A stretch of 18,162 nt of DNA, taken from NCBI GenBank assembly GCA_964652825.1, contig CAZZCU010000037.1:1-18162 (forward strand), given 5' to 3'. The stretch comes from CAZZCU01 sp964652825. Lineage in GTDB: Bacteria; Bdellovibrionota_B; Oligoflexia; Oligoflexales; CAZZCU01. The stretch's first letter is position 1; every line of letters begins with the position of its first letter. Both the position numbers and the translations under genes were made by a program. Below, piece after piece: positions 15,334-18,162 of the stretch. Below the pieces are notes generated by a model that searched no databases, was not told the DNA's origin, and worked only from the letters and a program-made list of their open reading frames with translations.

Positions 15334-15571
15334 TTCGATTGGTCGCCTGCGGTACCTTCGTCTTTCTTCTGCCTCCGAACTTAAAGCTGAGAACAGATGG
15401 AAATGCATTAAAGTGGTTGGCCCACTGGACTTTTCGCTAACTGGAATTCTATCATCCATCGCGGCGCCACTTGCAGCCGCTTTGTTGAATTGCACTATGG
15501 CAAAACACTGGCGGATAGTTTTCGTCAGTATTTACAAGAGCACTCTTGACGTTGGTTTGCTCGAACCATAA
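15332..15571 (+). pseudogene. Remnant of an ACT-domain protein
   Basis: A frame without a proper start is open from 15332 to the TAA at 15569-15571. In its middle, about 15374-15478, it reads SELKAENRWKCIKVVGPLDF followed by SLTGILSSIAAPLA. This matches from memory the conserved core of a small ACT-domain family, where the protein reads about AERGWRxxKVxGPLDFSLTG-ILASIAxPLAxAGI. After APLA the match is lost: the expected AGIxxFAISTYDTDY is replaced by unrelated residues, although IVFVSIYKST further on may be a scrambled trace. The N-terminal half is missing and its break lies at the inverted-repeat end. I read this as a gene truncated on both sides. Overlapping reading in the next frame (ending VELHYGKTLADSFRQYLQ..., stop 15547-15549) also looks protein-like and may be another scrap. 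Confidence 0.55.
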
Positions 15572-15574
15572 AAT
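15546..15574 (+). promoter_or_regulatory. sigma70 promoter of the YHYH operon
   Basis: TTGACG (15546-15551, 5 of 6), a 17-bp spacer, then TAAAAT (15569-15574, 5 of 6). Start expected near 15581, giving a leader of about 27 nt that includes the Shine-Dalgarno GAGGA (15598-15602), 6 nt before the ATG. Confidence 0.72.
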
Positions 15575-15607
15575 TGAGCCACACACTAAATTTTAACGAG
15601 GATCACG

Positions 15608-16447
15608 ATGCGAAAATCTTTCGTTCCGGTAACTGTCTTATTTGTGGCAATCATTGCGACCATCGCGGTCTTTGTGGCTTGTGGCACTGACGATGACAAA
15701 AAGAAAAAGCCGGACACCGATACAACTACTCCAACCAACAAAGACAATACCGATCCGACCGGCACAGAAACAGCGGGCACTCCAGACTGTTCAGGTGGAC
15801 AAGAAAAATCTGATATCGCCAGTGGTGTTCCAGAATGGGTAAAGAATAATTTTTCCTGCGCGTCGATTTCTGTAAGTGGCACCAATTTGGTTTTTAAAAC
15901 GAAAGATTTGCCGCCATTTAAGAGCTATTACTATGGCTCTAGCCACAGTCAATACGAAGCTCTTCCATCCGGCAATCATGGCAATCCCAACAAGATTCAA
16001 GAGCAGTCAGTCACGTTGACGATTCCATCAAGTCCAACAGTTGCGGGCGCGACTACTGCAACGGGTCTAGGTGCGATTGGCATCACGGTCAAAGGAACGC
16101 TTCTCTATAACAATCAAGCTGCTCCAGGCGATACGCTCGCAAACGAATTAGCAACGATGGACCAATCTAATGGTCATCCAACAAACATCGGTCAATACCA
16201 TCACCACACGGAGCCCACAAAACTTACGAACAACGATGCTGCTCTGGTCGGCGTCTTGCTTGATGGGTTTCCCGTATACGGCCGCAAGGATGAAGATGGA
16301 ACCTATCCGTCTAACTTAGACGCCTCAAATGGGCACACGCACGCCACTACATTATTTCCGGATGGAATTTATCACTATCACATTACAACAAGTGATCCCT
16401 ATATTGCTGGCAGCTACAAAGGCAAACCTGGCACGACTTCTAAATAG
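15608..16447 (+). CDS. YHYH-domain lipoprotein
   Basis: A 279-residue exported protein. Residues 1-24 are a signal sequence ending FVA|C25 with Gly at +2, so an outer-membrane lipoprotein is likely. Residues about 27-57 are a hydrophilic Asp/Lys/Thr-rich linker. The rest is a YHYH domain: SGNHGNPN, GQYHHHTEP, LDGFPVYGRKDEDGTYP, SNGHTHATTLFPDGIYHYHI and a final DPYIAGSYKG. The clustered histidines suggest metal binding, but the family has no established biochemical role that I know of. It is the first gene of an operon with MORN-like and SCO-type proteins; the next ATG touches its stop codon. In contrast to the plus-strand genes at 1463-4863 it is not G-rich on the coding strand, which hints at a separate origin. 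Confidence 0.9.
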   Translation: MRKSFVPVTVLFVAIIATIAVFVACGTDDDKKKKPDTDTTTPTNKDNTDPTGTETAGTPDCSGGQEKSDIASGVPEWVKNNFSCASISVSGTNLVFKTKDLPPFKSYYYGSSHSQYEALPSGNHGNPNKIQEQSVTLTIPSSPTVAGATTATGLGAIGITVKGTLLYNNQAAPGDTLANELATMDQSNGHPTNIGQYHHHTEPTKLTNNDAALVGVLLDGFPVYGRKDEDGTYPSNLDASNGHTHATTLFPDGIYHYHITTSDPYIAGSYKGKPGTTSK

Positions 16448-17014
16448 ATGATTGCTACAGCGAAGTCTCAGCGTTACTGGAAATTCGGTCTATTATTGAT
16501 CGCCGCGCTGGGATTGGCTGTGGGTTATCTGCGCCATCACTTCATTATGGATGGAGATGCGCGCATCGGAAAAAGTGACGGTATTGTCACCGTTAATGGT
16601 CGTGTGTACGATGGTTGGGTTCTGCAAATAAAATTCGATAGTCTTACCTTGCTTCCATTTAAGAGTGGTCTTCTCCACGGCAAATATCTCGAATTTTCAA
16701 AAACTGGCCGTCTACTCGCGGTACGATCTTACAACGACGGAGAGAAGGTTGGTTTACACCGGGGTTGGTACCCAAGCGGTGCAAAACGTTATTCCTATCA
16801 ATTTGATAACGGTCAGCATCACGGTGATGCATGGGAATGGCAAGAAGATGGCGCTCCCTATCTTTATCAACGATTCGAGCATGGCCAGGAAATTGCACAG
16901 CGTATTTGGCGTCGAGATGGTAAAATTTACGCCAATTACGTCACCGGCTTTGGTGAGTTGCATGGTTTAACGGGTGGTAGGCTCTGCATTACTACTCCCG
17001 GAGAAAACAAATGA
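16448..17014 (+). CDS. Membrane-anchored MORN/YwqK-like repeat protein
   Basis: A 188-residue protein whose ATG directly follows the YHYH stop (TAG|ATG), with no clear Shine-Dalgarno of its own, so it is translated by coupling. Residues 12-28 (KFGLLLIAALGLAVGYL) form an N-terminal membrane anchor or uncleaved signal; the rest is probably periplasmic. Residues about 75-165 hold MORN/YwqK-type units: GLLHGKYLEFSKTGRLLAVR, NDGEKVGLHRGWYPSGAKRY, NGQHHGDAWEWQEDGAP, each with the G-x-W/Y-x-x-x-x-x-G pattern. Database names such as 'YwqK antitoxin' rest on similarity only; nothing here suggests a toxin-antitoxin role. Its stop overlaps the SCO start (ATGA), so the three proteins are likely made in fixed ratio and may work together. 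Confidence 0.83.
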   Translation: MIATAKSQRYWKFGLLLIAALGLAVGYLRHHFIMDGDARIGKSDGIVTVNGRVYDGWVLQIKFDSLTLLPFKSGLLHGKYLEFSKTGRLLAVRSYNDGEKVGLHRGWYPSGAKRYSYQFDNGQHHGDAWEWQEDGAPYLYQRFEHGQEIAQRIWRRDGKIYANYVTGFGELHGLTGGRLCITTPGENK

Positions 17015-17742
17015 ATAAAATTACTGCCGTCGCCATCATCACTTCGTTGGCGGCGTTTTTAATATATGAGCGAGGGTGGTGGAAATTGTTTGATCTGGAA
17101 GACAAACAAACGGCCCCAGGATTTTATGCGCCAGAATTAAAGTCCTTACCATTTTTTGTGGATGCCGACTTCACTCCAAAATGGCTTTCGCGAGCTGATA
17201 AAATCCCTGCAGATATTTTGCACATGCGCCCCCTCGCTTTAACGGATCAATTCAATCAATCGTTCAATACAGATAAAGTCCAAAATAAATTCATAGTCGC
17301 CAATTTTTTCTTCGCTAGCTGTGGAGGATTTTGTCCGCGCCTAATGCGCAACATCAAAGTTGCCTATGATGGGCTGCGGTCTTCTGAAGATGTGCTATTT
17401 GTATCCTTTTCCGTAACGCCAGATGAAGATACGCCGGCCGTTTTACGCAAGTATGCAGATGACCTGGAGATCAAGAAAAGATGGCATCTTCTTACTGGAT
17501 CCAAAGAAGAGATACTATCGATTGCGAGAAATGATTTCTATGCCGATACAAATGTAGATTCCAAGCAATCTAGTGGGGATTTTTTGCATTCGGAAAATGT
17601 CTACCTGCTGGATAGCGAGCGCAGGATTCGAGCTATTTATAATGGCAATAATCCGACGTCACTAGCAAAACTGGCCAACGATATTGCCACACTTCGCAAC
17701 GAAAATGTCAGATATGCTGCGAGCGCCGAAAAACGAAATTAG
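17011..17742 (+). CDS. SCO1/SenC-family copper protein
   Basis: A 243-residue thioredoxin-fold protein. Residues 4-20 (ITAVAIITSLAAFLIYE) anchor it in the inner membrane with the domain in the periplasm. The copper ligands are intact: C104-GGF-C108 followed by Pro (the CxxxCP motif) and H193 in DFLHSENVYLLD. Supporting family motifs are KFIVANFFFASC, LFVSFSVTPDEDTPAVLRKY and WHLLTGSKEEILSIARNDFY. SCO proteins deliver copper to, or reduce thiols in, the CuA site of cytochrome oxidase, and some act in other copper or redox tasks. No oxidase genes lie nearby; the upstream neighbours are YHYH and MORN proteins, so a dedicated, non-oxidase role is possible. The start overlaps the previous stop by 4 bp. 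Confidence 0.93.
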   Translation: MNKITAVAIITSLAAFLIYERGWWKLFDLEDKQTAPGFYAPELKSLPFFVDADFTPKWLSRADKIPADILHMRPLALTDQFNQSFNTDKVQNKFIVANFFFASCGGFCPRLMRNIKVAYDGLRSSEDVLFVSFSVTPDEDTPAVLRKYADDLEIKKRWHLLTGSKEEILSIARNDFYADTNVDSKQSSGDFLHSENVYLLDSERRIRAIYNGNNPTSLAKLANDIATLRNENVRYAASAEKRN

Positions 17743-17786
17743 AAGCCCACAGGGTTCGCTGCCAAGCGGCATACAGGCTAATTAAC

Positions 17787-17912
17787 ATGCTGTTGTTCGT
17801 TGATGTCGTTGTCTTACCTACCGTGCAATTTCACGGATCAGTGTGGCGAAATTTAGTTAGTGCCATTGCTTCGTCGCTTCTCGTGTTCGGCTTAGTATGG
17901 GAGCTTACTTAA
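17787..17912 (+). CDS. Possible 41-residue membrane peptide
   Basis: ATG at 17787 opens a frame of 41 codons, ending TAA at 17910-17912 that overlaps the next ATG (TAATG). Residues about 22-38 (NLVSAIASSLLVFGLVW) could cross the membrane. An AGG lies 9 nt upstream, a weak ribosome site. I recognise no family. The coupling geometry favours it; its small size and poor ribosome site argue against. It may instead be the decayed end of a larger gene, because DUF5985-type genes often come in pairs. Confidence 0.35.
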   Translation: MLLFVDVVVLPTVQFHGSVWRNLVSAIASSLLVFGLVWELT

Positions 17913-18162
17913 TGGCTGCCGCGTTTTTATCAGGAATAACAGCAGCGATGTTTTTGGTGGCGGGGCTATTTTTCTTGAAATTTTGGCGAGCCTCCAAAAA
18001 TCGTTTCTTTGCGCTCTTTGCGGGAGCATTGGGGTTGTTTGCGCTGGAGCGTATTCTGAACCTATTCGTCGTTCTGCTTCTGTCTCCTGAAATTTACCAA
18101 CAATTCTCCGCGCGGGGTTGGGTTTATTTATTGCGTCTTGCAGGTTTTGTTTTAATTTTTAT
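17912..18162 (+). CDS. DUF5985-like small membrane protein, partial at right edge
   Basis: ATG at 17912 opens a frame that runs off the window after 83 complete codons. It reads MAAAFLSGITAAMFLVAGLF, then FLKFWRASKNRFFALFAGAL, with a second hydrophobic helix (ERILNLFVVLLLS) and a third (GWVYLLRLAGFVLIF). The pattern helix, FLxFWRxSxxRFFxxFAxAF, ALER, YxxRLxAFxLI is what I associate with the DUF5985 family of about 90-aa membrane proteins of unknown function. The product is therefore nearly complete. Its start overlaps the preceding small frame, placing it in or just after the YHYH operon. Confidence 0.75.
   Translation, partial: MAAAFLSGITAAMFLVAGLFFLKFWRASKNRFFALFAGALGLFALERILNLFVVLLLSPEIYQQFSARGWVYLLRLAGFVLIF

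Noticed and set aside
15268..15495. Minus-strand frame of 75 codons (PFRQGEQVSAEGVYALGK end)
   Set aside because: It reads through the inverted repeat and the opposite strand of the ACT remnant; no ribosome site and no family.
15140..18162. Complete integrative element at tRNA-Glu
   Set aside because: No integrase, no direct repeat of the tRNA 3' end and no far boundary within the window.
1..18162. CRISPR array, insertion sequence or transposase, restriction or phage-defence genes
   Set aside because: No regularly spaced repeats, no transposase motifs and no defence-type domains were found on either strand.

Overview
The window looks like part of a Gram-negative bacterial chromosome. It encodes several exported outer-membrane-type barrels, two proteins with lipoprotein signals, a class II (adenosylcobalamin) ribonucleotide reductase, RecN, a cysteine desulfurase, and a tRNA-Glu close to the proteobacterial consensus. 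Base composition is moderate. I cannot name a genus; a proteobacterium or a relative such as Bdellovibrionota fits best, but this is inference.

Layout, left to right. (1) 1-1279, minus strand: a TetR-family regulator overlapping (ATGA) a partial helical-repeat protein that runs off the left edge. (2) 1463-4863, plus strand: a tight three-gene cell-envelope operon (PorV/TraF-like barrel, second barrel with an Ala/Pro linker, large lipoprotein), divergent from the TetR gene. (3) 4864-5239: a dense control region with two NrdR-like boxes 32 bp apart, one flanked by two inverted DnaA boxes, then a good sigma70 promoter and a leader of about 155 nt. It drives nrdJ (5240-8737). (4) 8738-8920: a convergent intergenic region with two strong hairpins. 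(5) 8921-11912, minus strand: cysteine desulfurase followed by recN. (6) 11962-14901, plus strand: a small YdcZ-like membrane protein, a soluble two-PAS histidine kinase without a visible response regulator, and an ABC-2 polysaccharide-export-type permease without its ATPase. (7) 15035-15216: tRNA-Lys(TTT) and tRNA-Glu(TTC) behind a sigma70-like promoter.

(8) From 15217 on the character changes. Six bases after the tRNA-Glu CCA end begins a 112-bp imperfect inverted repeat with perfect 16-bp ends. Next comes an open stretch that reads as a decayed piece of an ACT-domain protein. A promoter then drives a compact operon: YHYH lipoprotein, MORN/YwqK-like membrane-anchored protein, SCO-type thioredoxin-fold copper protein, a possible 41-aa membrane peptide, and a DUF5985-like membrane protein cut by the right edge. 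Junctions are abutting or overlapping (TAG|ATG, ATGA, TAATG) apart from a gap after the SCO gene. These genes lack the strong G-over-C bias of the plus-strand genes at 1463-4863. The tRNA-Glu 3' flank therefore looks like a site of insertion and decay.

Most notable: the composite NrdR/DnaA palindrome ahead of nrdJ, the cryptic ACT remnant and hairpin element beside tRNA-Glu, and the YHYH-MORN-SCO-DUF5985 cassette, whose job is not known to me but whose contents suggest periplasmic metal (probably copper) handling.
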